Positions 32,193 through 40,580 of a DNA stretch of 64,000 nt are shown here, in pieces (the first letter of the stretch is position 1; each line of letters opens with the position of its first letter). The stretch is from Ruminococcaceae bacterium UBA5406 (GTDB lineage Bacteria; Bacillota; Clostridia; Oscillospirales; Acutalibacteraceae). The notes under the pieces were generated by a model. It was not told where the DNA came from and searched no databases. It saw nothing but the letters and a program-made list of their open reading frames with translations. A program made the translations under genes and the position numbers. Where the stretch lies: assembly GCA_002407675.1 (NCBI GenBank), contig DHNW01000002.1:23372-87371 (forward strand). Direction: 5' to 3'.

Positions 32193-32432
32193 GTTTTTAT
32201 ATCATGTGAAAAGCGATGAAGGGCAGAATTTCGCGGACGGGCCGAAAAGAGAAGGAACCCATGGGCTGAGAGGTTCCGGCGGCGGAGACGCGGAAAGCCG
32301 GCCCGGAGCTCCGCGCGGAAAAGGTGCGGCGCTGTCCTGCGTTAAGGGATTTGAGCGGCGCTGGAAACGGCGCAATTTGGGTGGTACCACGGATTTCTCC
32401 GTCCCATTGAGGGAGGGGGAGTCTATTTTTTT
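32193..32432 (+). promoter_or_regulatory. T-box riboswitch (alanyl-tRNA sensing) upstream of alaS
   Basis: The 14-nt T-box core GGGTGGTACCACGG lies at 32379-32392, preceded by a small GCGC/GCGC stem with a GGAAAC loop. It is followed by a terminator stem (GATTTCTCC..GTCCC with GGGAGGGGGAGTC) and seven T at 32426-32432. Upstream is about 180 nt of GC-rich, highly structured Stem I-like RNA. Uncharged tRNA-Ala is expected to favour the antiterminator and switch on alaS. I could not place the Ala specifier codon with certainty. A further 8-bp hairpin CCCGGCGG / CCGCCGGG lies at 32447-32470. Confidence 0.92.
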
Positions 32433-32533
32433 GCAGCTGCAAAATTCCCGGCGGACTCAAGACCGCCGGGTTCAATATTTGTGTTTAGATTGTGTTTCAA
32501 TTTAGGCCGTAAACGGCGGAATGGAGTTTGTGT

Positions 32534-35173
32534 ATGAAGTGGACGGGCTTAAATGAACTGCGGGAGATGTATCTGTCGTTTTTTGAGTCAAAAGGGCATC
32601 TTCGGCTCCCCAGTTTTTCCCTGATCCCGAAGGATGACAACAGCCTTTTGCTGATCAATTCCGGTATGGCGCCGATGAAAAAGTATTTTACCGGCGAAAT
32701 TACGCCGCCGCGCAAGCGGGTGACGACCTGCCAGAAGTGCATCCGAACCGGCGATATTGAGAACGTGGGTGTTACAGACCGGCACGGCACGTTTTTCGAG
32801 ATGCTCGGCAATTTTTCTTTTGGTGACTATTTTAAGCATGAAGCGACGGCGTGGGCGTGGGAATTCTGCACAAAGGTCCTGGAGCTTCCGGTTGACCGTC
32901 TTTGGGTGACAATTTATCAGGATGACGACGAAGCGTTCGACATCTGGACGAAGGAAGTCGGTGTGGATCCAAAGCATATTGTCCGCATGGGCCGGGAGGA
33001 CAATTTCTGGGAACATGGCTCCGGTCCGTGCGGACCATGCTCCGAGATCTATTTTGACCGGGGCGAGAAATACGGCTGCGGAAAGCCTACCTGCGGCGTT
33101 GGCTGCGACTGCGACCGCTACGTCGAGTTCTGGAACGTGGTCTTTTCTCAGTTTGACAGCGACGGCCATGGCCATTACCCGCCGATGAAGCACCCGAATA
33201 TTGACACAGGCATGGGGCTTGAGCGCCTTGCTTGCATCATGCAGGGGGTTGACAACCTGTTCCTGGTTGATTCGGTTCAGAACATTATGAAGCATGTCTG
33301 CCGCATTGCCGGTATGCAGTACGGAGAGGATCCAAAGAAAGATGTTTCCCTGCGGGTGATTACCGATCACGTGCGCAGCACCACATTCATGATTGGCGAC
33401 GGTGTAATGCCCTCCAACGAGGGCAGGGGGTATGTTCTGCGCCGCCTTCTGCGCCGCGCCGCGCGCCACGGGCGGCTGCTCGGGATCCAGGGCACGTTCC
33501 TGTATCAGGTCGTGGATACCGTGATCCATGAAAATCAGAAGGCTTATCCGGAGCTTGCCGAAAAGCGCGACAGGATCGTAAAGCTGACCCGCGTGGAGGA
33601 GGAGAGCTTTGCCAAAACAATTGATCAGGGGCTTCAGCTTCTGAACGGTTATATGGATAACACCGTTCAGGCCGGCAGGAAGGTTTTTCCCGGTGAAGAT
33701 GCGTTCCGGCTGAGTGATACCTATGGATTCCCAATTGACTTGACCAAGGAAATTGTGGCGGAAAAGGGCCTTATGGTCGATGAAGGAAGGTACCGGAAGC
33801 TGATGCTGGAGCAGCGCGAACGCGCGCGCGCGGCCCGAAAAAACGCCGGTGCGGACGCATGGGCGGGAGAGAGCGCTGTTCTGGACGATATACCGGAAAC
33901 CCGATTCCTCGGTTATGATACGCTGGAGACTTCCGCAAAAGTTCTCGCTATAGTAAAAGACGGAGAGCGCGCACAGTCTGCCACGGCTGGCGATGAAGCG
34001 GCGGTTGTCCTTAATCAAACGGTGTTTTACGGCGAAAGCGGCGGGCAGGTCGGCGATACCGGTTCCATGGAATCCGACGACGCCGTCCTTGCCGTTACCG
34101 GGACCACGAAGAACCATGCGAAAAACTACCTGCACCACTGCAAGATTAAAGCAGGAACCGTCCGCGTCGGCGAAATCGTCAAGGCATCCGTGGATGCGCC
34201 GCGCCGCCGGGCCATCATGCGCAACCATACATCCGCGCACCTTCTGCAGGCAGCTCTGCGCAGGGTCCTCGGTACACACGTGGAGCAGGCCGGACAGCTC
34301 GTTGATGAGAAGCGCGTCCGTTTCGACTTTACGCATTTTGCGGCCCTGACCGATGAGGAGCTTCAGAAAGTGGAAGCTATGGTCAATTCGGTTATTTTAA
34401 GCGGAACGCCGGTCGAGTGCCGTGAAATGCCGATTGAAGAGGCAAAAAAGCTGGGCGCTATGGCGCTGTTCGGCGAAAAGTACGGCAAGATTGTCCGGGT
34501 CGTTTCGGTGGGCGATTTTTCCAAGGAGTTCTGCGGCGGTACCCATATCGGCAATACCGCACAGATCGGACTTTTCAAAATTATTTCCGAAAGCTCCGTC
34601 GCGTCGGGTGTCCGGCGTATTGAAGCGGTTACCGGGACCAATGTCCTCGAACGGATAAACGGGATGCAGAGTGAACTGAATCGGGCCGCCGCGGCTATGA
34701 AGCTGAATAATTCCTCTGAACTGGTTCACCGGGCAGAGCAGATGGCGGCGGAGCTGAGGGAGAAAGACCGCGAGATTGAATCCCTCGGCGCAAAACTGGC
34801 TTCTGTTCGGGCAGAGAACCTGTTAGCTTCGGCCAAAGATGTCGGCGGCGTAAAAGTCGTTACCGGGAAGTTTTCCGGGTTGGAGCCTGCCGCCCTGCGC
34901 GTGCTGTGCGACGAGCTGCTGAAACGTTCCCCGGACTGCGTCGCTGTGGTTGCCGGAGTGAACGGGCCGAAAGCAAACCTTGCGGCCTGTGCGGGGAAAG
35001 ATGCCCGGCAAAAGGGAGCCAACGCCGGAAAAATCGTGCGCGCGGCGGCGGCTCTTGCAGGAGGAAAAGGCGGCGGCAAGCCGGATCTTGCCATGGCCGG
35101 CGTCAAAGATCTTTCTCAGCTGGACCGGGCATTTGACGGGGTCGAAAAAATCGTTGCGAATATAATAAAATAA
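32534..35173 (+). CDS. alaS: Alanyl-tRNA synthetase
   Basis: Class II synthetase charging tRNA-Ala, 879 aa, full length. N-terminal FFESKGHLRLPSFSLIP and GMAPMKKYFTG, the catalytic domain with GPCGPCSEIYFDRG, and the editing domain with HTSAHLLQAALR and FCGGTHIGNTAQIG (zinc ligands) are present, ending in the C-Ala domain rich in Ala and Gly. ATG 32534 is used, 7 nt after GGAG; a TTG at 32528 is less likely. Controlled by the T-box leader. Confidence 0.97.
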   Translation: MKWTGLNELREMYLSFFESKGHLRLPSFSLIPKDDNSLLLINSGMAPMKKYFTGEITPPRKRVTTCQKCIRTGDIENVGVTDRHGTFFEMLGNFSFGDYFKHEATAWAWEFCTKVLELPVDRLWVTIYQDDDEAFDIWTKEVGVDPKHIVRMGREDNFWEHGSGPCGPCSEIYFDRGEKYGCGKPTCGVGCDCDRYVEFWNVVFSQFDSDGHGHYPPMKHPNIDTGMGLERLACIMQGVDNLFLVDSVQNIMKHVCRIAGMQYGEDPKKDVSLRVITDHVRSTTFMIGDGVMPSNEGRGYVLRRLLRRAARHGRLLGIQGTFLYQVVDTVIHENQKAYPELAEKRDRIVKLTRVEEESFAKTIDQGLQLLNGYMDNTVQAGRKVFPGEDAFRLSDTYGFPIDLTKEIVAEKGLMVDEGRYRKLMLEQRERARAARKNAGADAWAGESAVLDDIPETRFLGYDTLETSAKVLAIVKDGERAQSATAGDEAAVVLNQTVFYGESGGQVGDTGSMESDDAVLAVTGTTKNHAKNYLHHCKIKAGTVRVGEIVKASVDAPRRRAIMRNHTSAHLLQAALRRVLGTHVEQAGQLVDEKRVRFDFTHFAALTDEELQKVEAMVNSVILSGTPVECREMPIEEAKKLGAMALFGEKYGKIVRVVSVGDFSKEFCGGTHIGNTAQIGLFKIISESSVASGVRRIEAVTGTNVLERINGMQSELNRAAAAMKLNNSSELVHRAEQMAAELREKDREIESLGAKLASVRAENLLASAKDVGGVKVVTGKFSGLEPAALRVLCDELLKRSPDCVAVVAGVNGPKANLAACAGKDARQKGANAGKIVRAAAALAGGKGGGKPDLAMAGVKDLSQLDRAFDGVEKIVANIIK

Positions 35174-35214
35174 TACTATAATAAAGAAGATATCTGCCAA
35201 AGGAGGGGCTGGTT

Positions 35215-35553
35215 TTGGACTGCGTATTCTGCAAAATCGCCAAAGGCGAAATTCCAAGCAAAAAAGCGTATGAAGATGAAAAAGTTCTTGCTTTCTACGA
35301 TCTTCAGCCGCAGGCTCCCGTGCATATTCTGATTATTCCAAAGGAACATATTTCTTCCGTAACGGAAATTACGCCGGAAAATAGTTCCATTGTCGCTCAT
35401 ATCTATGAAGTCGCCGCGAAACTTGCCGCTGAGAAGCATCTGGATTCCGGGTTCCGAATTGTCTGCAATGCCGGAAAAGACGGCGGCCAGACGGTGCCGC
35501 ACCTGCATTTTCATCTGCTTGGCGGGCGTTCCATGAAGTGGCCTCCGGGCTGA
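35215..35553 (+). CDS. HIT family hydrolase (HINT type)
   Basis: Purine nucleoside phosphoramidase-like protein of 112 aa. DCVFCKIAKGEIPS at the N terminus and the histidine triad HLHFHLLGG at the C terminus are diagnostic. TTG start 8 nt after AAAGGAGGGG. It lies 41 nt after alaS; HINT proteins can hydrolyse aminoacyl-adenylates made by aminoacyl-tRNA synthetases, so the pairing may be functional, but that is inference. Confidence 0.94.
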   Translation: MDCVFCKIAKGEIPSKKAYEDEKVLAFYDLQPQAPVHILIIPKEHISSVTEITPENSSIVAHIYEVAAKLAAEKHLDSGFRIVCNAGKDGGQTVPHLHFHLLGGRSMKWPPG

Positions 35554-35605
35554 TTTTGGCAGCTGGGGTCAAACGAGTCAATAAAAAAGAAAGGTTGATT
35601 ATTTC

Positions 35606-36157
35606 ATGAGTGATCAATATTATCACATGACAATTGCGGGCTGTGAGAGAGATCTTCCGATTTGCCCGATTGACGAAAACCTCGATATTGCGGGTTTTAT
35701 TATGCTGGGAGACGTGGAACTGACAGAAAGGGCCGCGGCTTCGCTACTGGAAAAATGCCCTCCGCACGATGTGGTCGTTACGGCAGAGACCAAGGGAATT
35801 CCGCTCTGCTATGAAATGGCCCGTCAGGGCTGCCGAAAATATGCGGTCGCTCGGAAAAGCGTGAAGGCGTACATGCGCAACCCGATCCATGTTGATGTCA
35901 AGTCCATCACTACGGATCATGTGCAGCAGCTGTTCCTTTCGGAAGAGGATGAGAAGGTCCTGCGCGGGAAGCGCGTTTTGATTGTGGATGACGTCATCAG
36001 CACCGGCGAGTCCCTTGCCGCCATGGAAAACCTTGTGAACCAGTACGGCGGGAACATTGTTGGCCGGGCCTGTGTTCTGGCTGAGGGAGATGCCAAGGAC
36101 CGTAAAGATATAGTTTATCTGGAGCCTTTGCCCCTGTTTTTTAAGAATAAAAAGTAG
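35606..36157 (+). CDS. Phosphoribosyltransferase (adenine PRTase-like)
   Basis: A 183-aa type I PRTase. The PRPP loop VLIVDDVISTGES is intact, preceded by VVTAETKGIPLCYEMA and VARKSVKAYM, in the layout of adenine phosphoribosyltransferases. It probably salvages a purine base to its monophosphate. The sequence is rather divergent from standard Apt, so xanthine or another base is possible. 52 nt after the HIT gene and 14 nt before comEC, so likely cotranscribed. Confidence 0.8.
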   Translation: MSDQYYHMTIAGCERDLPICPIDENLDIAGFIMLGDVELTERAAASLLEKCPPHDVVVTAETKGIPLCYEMARQGCRKYAVARKSVKAYMRNPIHVDVKSITTDHVQQLFLSEEDEKVLRGKRVLIVDDVISTGESLAAMENLVNQYGGNIVGRACVLAEGDAKDRKDIVYLEPLPLFFKNKK

Positions 36158-36171
36158 ACGGAGGAGCGCTC

Positions 36172-38406
36172 ATGAAACGGCCGCTGGTGTTAGTGGGATT
36201 TTGTTATCTGCTGACGCTGGCGGCTGCCGCTTTTTTCGGCCCGCACGGCTCTCTTTTTGCTTTTGGGTTCTGCCTCGCCGGCTTTGCTGTTACCCTCTTT
36301 TGGAAACGAACGCGCAGGGCTGTTGTATTTCCGGTGGCTTTGGCAGCCGCAGCCACCGCGCTCGGCGCATTCTGCCTGTATTCGCGGGTGGCGGTAGAGC
36401 CGCCGCGCACGCTGGACGGTTTGAATAAAACGGCAGAAGGAACCATCTGTGAACTTCCCGTCCGCCGGTATGGCAGGTGGTACTATGTGGTGCGGGTGGA
36501 CAGCATGGATGGAGAAGATTCCTTTCGGCCGTTCAAAATCCGGCTTTCCACACAGAATGCGATCAGCGGCGCCGGGCCGTATTCGCGTATCCGGGGGAAA
36601 ATTCATTTGTTTCTTCCGACCGGCGGGGACGGGTACTCTTCACGCAGTTATTATGCTTCCAAAGGCGTTATGATGTTTGCGTATCTGTATGAGCATCAGA
36701 AAACAGAAGTTTTTCCGCCTCCTTCCAAACCTCCGTACTACTATGCTTTGCGGTTTCGTCAGAAACTGCTGGAATCAATCCGGGACATGCTTCCCCCGGA
36801 CGAGGCCGGGCTGGTTGGTGGAATTCTGCTGGGGGATAAAACGGGACTTTCCGAAGAGCTGATCAGCGATTTCCGGATTGATGGGATTTCGCATCTGCTG
36901 TCGGTTTCCGGTTTGCACATGGCGACCATTGCTCAGCTGATGATTTTTCTTCTTCTGTTTTTCCGTGTCCCGAAGAAACCTGCATCTGCTGTGGCCGCAT
37001 GCGGGGTTTTCGGATTTATGGCCGTAACGTGTTTTGTTCCGTCGGTTACCCGGAGCGGCATCATGTGCCTGCTCTTCCTCGCCGCCCCCATTCTGTCCCG
37101 CCGGGCCGATCCGCTGAATTCACTTTGCGCAGCGGTGCTGGCTATCTGCCTGCCAAACCCATACGCGGCGGCGGACGTCGGTCTGCTCCTGTCTTTTTTT
37201 GCCACACTGGGTCTGATCCTTTGCGCGGGACCGCTGGCCGGCCGTCTGAATGCTGTGTTCGACCGAATCCCTGTTTTGTCGCCGCTGATTCAGGCGGTCA
37301 GCGGGATTTTGTCAACATCTGCCGCCGCAGCTCTGTTTACCCTGCCGGTCATCCTGCTGAACTTCGGTTCTGTGTCGCTGGTTGCGCCGCTCTCCAACCT
37401 TCTGGAATTGGTTCCGTCTACGCTCCTGATGGGTTCCGGTGCCATTGCGGCCTTACTGAACCTGCTTTTTCCCAAGTCATTTCTCGTCATGCCGTTTGCG
37501 CTTGCCGCCGGTCTTTTGGCCAAATATATGCGTATCTGCGCCGTATGGCTGGCGGGTTTTCCCGCTGCCAGTCTGAACGCGTCGCGTGGGTTTGTAGTCC
37601 TCTGGCTGGCCGGGACGATTTTCTTGTTTGCCGCGGCGTTTGCCCTTGCAAAGGGATTCCGCCTGTTTCCTCATGCGGCCTGCTTTTCTGTCATTCTCCT
37701 TTTGGTGGGGGTCCTGTCGTTTCAGATTTCTCAGCGGGGAATCACACGGGTGGCGGTTTTGGATGTCGGTTCGGATGTTTCCGTTGTCCTGACACGGGGC
37801 GGGCATGCGGCCGTCGTGGGGTGCGGAAGCTATAATTCCGGGAAGGTGGTTTCCTATCTGGAAAGTGAGAATATCAGCCGGTTTGATCTTCTGGAACTGC
37901 TGACGCGGGAGCGGGACGAGGTATCCTGTGCGGCCGGACTTGCGGAACGGTTTCATCCTGTGCGGATCGTTGCGGGACAGGACAGCCCTGCCGACGGATT
38001 CTTTCAAAAGGCGTTGTCGGATTCTTCGTATTCCACCCTGTATCAGGATCATGTATCCGTTTCGCTGTGGAGTGATGTGCAGATTGACACGGCCCTCTGC
38101 GGAAAAGCGTCGGCCGCGCGGATTTGTTTGTGCGGCGTTTCCGTTTTGGTTTGTCCGGAGGAGGCGGATCTGTCTCAGCTGCCGCAGGAATGGATAAATC
38201 CGGATTTTTGGGTGACCGACCGGATCGAAGGAACGGGTGAGAAAGAGCCGCAGGCTGCCTGCACCGTTTTTTCAATGGATCAGAAAGCCCTGCAAAAATC
38301 GGCGTGGGAAAGAACAAAGCGCCTGTCTACCCGGACGGGCGGATACGGTAACATTGTTCTGGAATTGAGAGGAGAACGCACACTGTCAATCAGGAGGGAG
38401 TCATAA
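36172..38406 (+). CDS. comEC: ComEC/Rec2-like DNA uptake channel with degenerate lactamase domain
   Basis: Polytopic protein of 744 aa related to the channel that moves single-stranded DNA across the membrane in competent cells. An N-terminal DUF4131-like region (about 1-190), the competence domain with HLLSVSGLHM (241-250) and many helices up to about 510, and a C-terminal metallo-beta-lactamase-like domain starting at VAVLDVGSD (528-535) are visible. The metal motif normally reading THxHxDH is replaced by LTRERDEVSC (577-586), so metal binding and nuclease activity are probably lost. It overlaps holA by 1 nt. No comEA is in the window. Confidence 0.87.
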   Translation: MKRPLVLVGFCYLLTLAAAAFFGPHGSLFAFGFCLAGFAVTLFWKRTRRAVVFPVALAAAATALGAFCLYSRVAVEPPRTLDGLNKTAEGTICELPVRRYGRWYYVVRVDSMDGEDSFRPFKIRLSTQNAISGAGPYSRIRGKIHLFLPTGGDGYSSRSYYASKGVMMFAYLYEHQKTEVFPPPSKPPYYYALRFRQKLLESIRDMLPPDEAGLVGGILLGDKTGLSEELISDFRIDGISHLLSVSGLHMATIAQLMIFLLLFFRVPKKPASAVAACGVFGFMAVTCFVPSVTRSGIMCLLFLAAPILSRRADPLNSLCAAVLAICLPNPYAAADVGLLLSFFATLGLILCAGPLAGRLNAVFDRIPVLSPLIQAVSGILSTSAAAALFTLPVILLNFGSVSLVAPLSNLLELVPSTLLMGSGAIAALLNLLFPKSFLVMPFALAAGLLAKYMRICAVWLAGFPAASLNASRGFVVLWLAGTIFLFAAAFALAKGFRLFPHAACFSVILLLVGVLSFQISQRGITRVAVLDVGSDVSVVLTRGGHAAVVGCGSYNSGKVVSYLESENISRFDLLELLTRERDEVSCAAGLAERFHPVRIVAGQDSPADGFFQKALSDSSYSTLYQDHVSVSLWSDVQIDTALCGKASAARICLCGVSVLVCPEEADLSQLPQEWINPDFWVTDRIEGTGEKEPQAACTVFSMDQKALQKSAWERTKRLSTRTGGYGNIVLELRGERTLSIRRES

Positions 38407-39458
38407 TGCCGGAAATCACCGAAACAGATCTCAAGAAACAGATTGGAAAGTCCAATTTTGCAAAGATGTATTTCCTGTATGGGGAAGAAAAATATCTGGT
38501 GCAGTATTATGCGCAGAAATTAATTGCCAAAGCGGGAGCCGGGGGCGCTGCGGATTTCAATATCCAGCGGTTTGACGGCGGTGAAACCGGAGTGGATGAA
38601 ATTGCCGCCGCCGTAGAGGCACTGCCGGTTATGGCTGAACGCAAATGCGTGGCGGTTTCCGATTGGGATATTGGCGCCATGCGGGCCGGAGAAACCGGAA
38701 AGCTGCGGGAACTCTTAAAAGACCTTCCGGATACCTGTGTTCTGGTCGTTTATCTTTTGTCATTTGATCCCGATGTAAGGAAAAATAAAAACTGGAAGAA
38801 ATTTTTAACAGCCTGCAATCAGGCCGGCGCAGTCGTATACTTCCGGCAGAGGACACCGGCTCAAATGGAAAAGCTGCTGTGTTCTACCTCAGCAAAACGA
38901 GGCTGTGAACTGACCCGTGAAGGAGCTAGGCGGATTGTAAGCCGCTGCGGATGCGGAATGAATAGTGCCCACAATGAATTGGAAAAGCTGTGTTCTTTTG
39001 CCGGCACCGGAAAAATCACGGATCAGATGATTGATCTTTTGACAACGGTAAATTTGGAAGCCCGCGTCTTTGACCTTTCCAAGGCGATCTTTTCCGGAAA
39101 CGGAGACAGGGCTTATCAGATACTGGATCGGTTGTTTTATCAAAAGGAGGAACCTGTTTCCATTCTGGCGGTGCTTTCCGGGGCCTATATTGACCTGTAC
39201 CGAGTGCGTGCCTCTGTGCAGAGCGGTTTTACGGAGATGGAGCCTGCCAAACATTTCGACTACGCCCGGAAAGAATTCCGTTTAACCAACGCATCCCGGG
39301 ACGTTTCCCGGTTTTCTACCGAAATGCTGCGGCGGAGCCTCTTTGAGCTGCTGAAAGCCGACACCGCGCTGAAAAGTTCACGAGGAGACCGCAGAACCAT
39401 TATGGAAGAATTGCTTGCCAAGCTGCTTTGGATTGTCGAAAGGGGAAAGACGGCTTGA
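38406..39458 (+). CDS. holA: DNA polymerase III subunit delta
   Basis: Clamp-loader subunit that opens the beta ring, 350 aa. N-terminal YFLYGEEKYLVQYYAQKL and the later region SGNGDRAYQILDRLFYQKEEP followed by VSILAVLSG are typical of Bacillota HolA. comEC-holA adjacency is conserved in this phylum. Start overlaps the comEC stop (TAATG) and the stop overlaps the next start (TTGA). Confidence 0.93.
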   Translation: MPEITETDLKKQIGKSNFAKMYFLYGEEKYLVQYYAQKLIAKAGAGGAADFNIQRFDGGETGVDEIAAAVEALPVMAERKCVAVSDWDIGAMRAGETGKLRELLKDLPDTCVLVVYLLSFDPDVRKNKNWKKFLTACNQAGAVVYFRQRTPAQMEKLLCSTSAKRGCELTREGARRIVSRCGCGMNSAHNELEKLCSFAGTGKITDQMIDLLTTVNLEARVFDLSKAIFSGNGDRAYQILDRLFYQKEEPVSILAVLSGAYIDLYRVRASVQSGFTEMEPAKHFDYARKEFRLTNASRDVSRFSTEMLRRSLFELLKADTALKSSRGDRRTIMEELLAKLLWIVERGKTA

Positions 39459-40048
39459 TACATGTTAAGGAAGCGGTTGTTGTTGAGGGAAAATACGATA
39501 AAATTAAGTTATCACCTCTGATTGACGGGCTGATTATTGAAACCAATGGATTCCGCATTTTTAAGGACAAAAAAAAGATGGAACTGCTTCGCAGGCTTGC
39601 GGCCACCCGAGGGCTTTTAGTGCTGACCGACAGCGATTCCGCAGGCTTTTTGATCCGCCATTACCTTTCGGGTTCGATTCCGCCGGAAAAAATCAGGCAT
39701 GCTTATATTCCGGATATTCCGGGCAAGGAAAAGCGGAAAGCCCAGCCGTCCAAAGAAGGAAAACTGGGTGTGGAAGGAGTTCCGGAGGAAGTGCTTCTTC
39801 AGGCGCTGCGGCGCGCCGGGGCCTGCGCAGAAAGCGCGCCCGTTTCCCATGGCCGGCAGATTACCAAAGCTGATTTGTATTCCGCGGGGCTTTCCGGCGG
39901 AACGGGCAGCGCAAAAAAAAGGCTTTTTCTCCTGAAAAAGCTGGATCTTCCTGAGCATCTCTCCGCCAATGCACTTCTTTCGCTGCTGAATGCGCTGATG
40001 AGTTACGAAGAATTTCAAAGGATTGTTTCAGACTTAAACTGTACTTGA
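39455..40048 (+). CDS. rnmV: Ribonuclease M5 (TOPRIM primase-like)
   Basis: Matures the 5S rRNA precursor in Bacillota. The 197-aa protein carries the TOPRIM elements VVVEGKYDKIKL (Glu) and LVLTDSDSAGFLIR (DxD), then IPDIPGKEKRKA and GKLGVEGVPEE typical of RNase M5. The TTG at 39455 is used, overlapping the holA stop and 9 nt after AAGGGG; the ATG at 39428 has no site. Slightly longer than the B. subtilis enzyme. Confidence 0.92.
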   Translation: MIHVKEAVVVEGKYDKIKLSPLIDGLIIETNGFRIFKDKKKMELLRRLAATRGLLVLTDSDSAGFLIRHYLSGSIPPEKIRHAYIPDIPGKEKRKAQPSKEGKLGVEGVPEEVLLQALRRAGACAESAPVSHGRQITKADLYSAGLSGGTGSAKKRLFLLKKLDLPEHLSANALLSLLNALMSYEEFQRIVSDLNCT

Positions 40049-40134
40049 TTTCTTAATGTTTTCCCTCAGTTTAGGAACTTTTGACAGACTGAAGCGGATG
40101 AATGTGTTCCAGTTTTTTTATAATGAAAGGGGGC

Positions 40135-40163
40135 TTTACAGATCCGCTTAAGAGTGCTATAAT
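40135..40163 (+). promoter_or_regulatory. Promoter of cold-shock gene
   Basis: TTTACA - 17 nt - TATAAT, giving a 5' untranslated leader of about 118 nt, long as is usual for csp genes. Confidence 0.65.
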
Positions 40164-40192
40164 AACACTGTTTTGAATGTACGAATGGATTG

Positions 40193-40246
40193 GCATGTAT
40201 TATGTAGATCATGTTTCGTCTCATGATGTACAGTACATGCTTTTTT
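40193..40246 (+). promoter_or_regulatory. Terminator-like hairpin in the cold-shock leader
   Basis: Nested stems GCATGTA / TACATGC and GTAgATCATG / CATGATgTAC with an 8-nt loop (40193-40240) are followed at once by TTTTTT. The structure lies inside the leader, between promoter and ribosome site, so it has the form of an attenuator or temperature-responsive element. Confidence 0.65.
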
Positions 40247-40287
40247 ACTTCCAAAACAAATTATTGATTACGGAGGTTTTATTCAGT

Positions 40288-40503
40288 ATGAATAAAGGAA
40301 CAGTTAAATGGTTTAATGAAAGCAAAGGGTACGGCTTTATTTCTAATGACGACGGCGGGGACGATGTTTTTGTCCATTTCTCCAATATTGTCGGTGATGG
40401 CTTTAAGACTTTGGCAGAAGGCCAGAAAGTCACATTTGATATTGAACCGGATCCCAAAAACAGCGGTAAAATGCGTGCTACCAATGTACAGGTAGTTGCC
40501 TGA
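40288..40503 (+). CDS. Cold-shock protein (CspA family)
   Basis: RNA chaperone of 71 aa with a single cold-shock domain. RNP1 KGYGFISND and RNP2 VFVHFSNI are both present after [14 protein letters not shown] with CGGAGG upstream. Transcribed alone, with a long structured leader and its own terminator. Confidence 0.97.
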   Translation: MNKGTVKWFNESKGYGFISNDDGGDDVFVHFSNIVGDGFKTLAEGQKVTFDIEPDPKNSGKMRATNVQVVA

Positions 40504-40536
40504 TTTGTCCGTGTCGGAAAATTAATTAAGAAAAAG

Positions 40537-40567
40537 GAAGAGCGGTTTTTGCCGCCCTTCTTTTTTT
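40537..40567 (+). terminator. Terminator of cold-shock gene
   Basis: GAAGaGCGG / CCGCcCTTC stem (one mismatch) around TTTTTG, followed by seven T. Confidence 0.8.
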
Positions 40568-40580
40568 AGATTCTTAAAAA

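Noticed and set aside
31900..32505. 201-codon frame spanning the end of the MalY gene and the T-box
   Set aside because: It runs through the T-box core and terminator and the end of another gene; a chance frame in GC-rich structured RNA.
40066..40254. Minus-strand frame in the cold-shock leader
   Set aside because: Its sequence is created by the inverted repeat and has no ribosome site or similarity I recognise.
40177..40287. N-terminal extension of the cold-shock protein
   Set aside because: The frame is open upstream, but the classical cold-shock start with its GGAGG site is at 40288, and the upstream part is leader hairpin.
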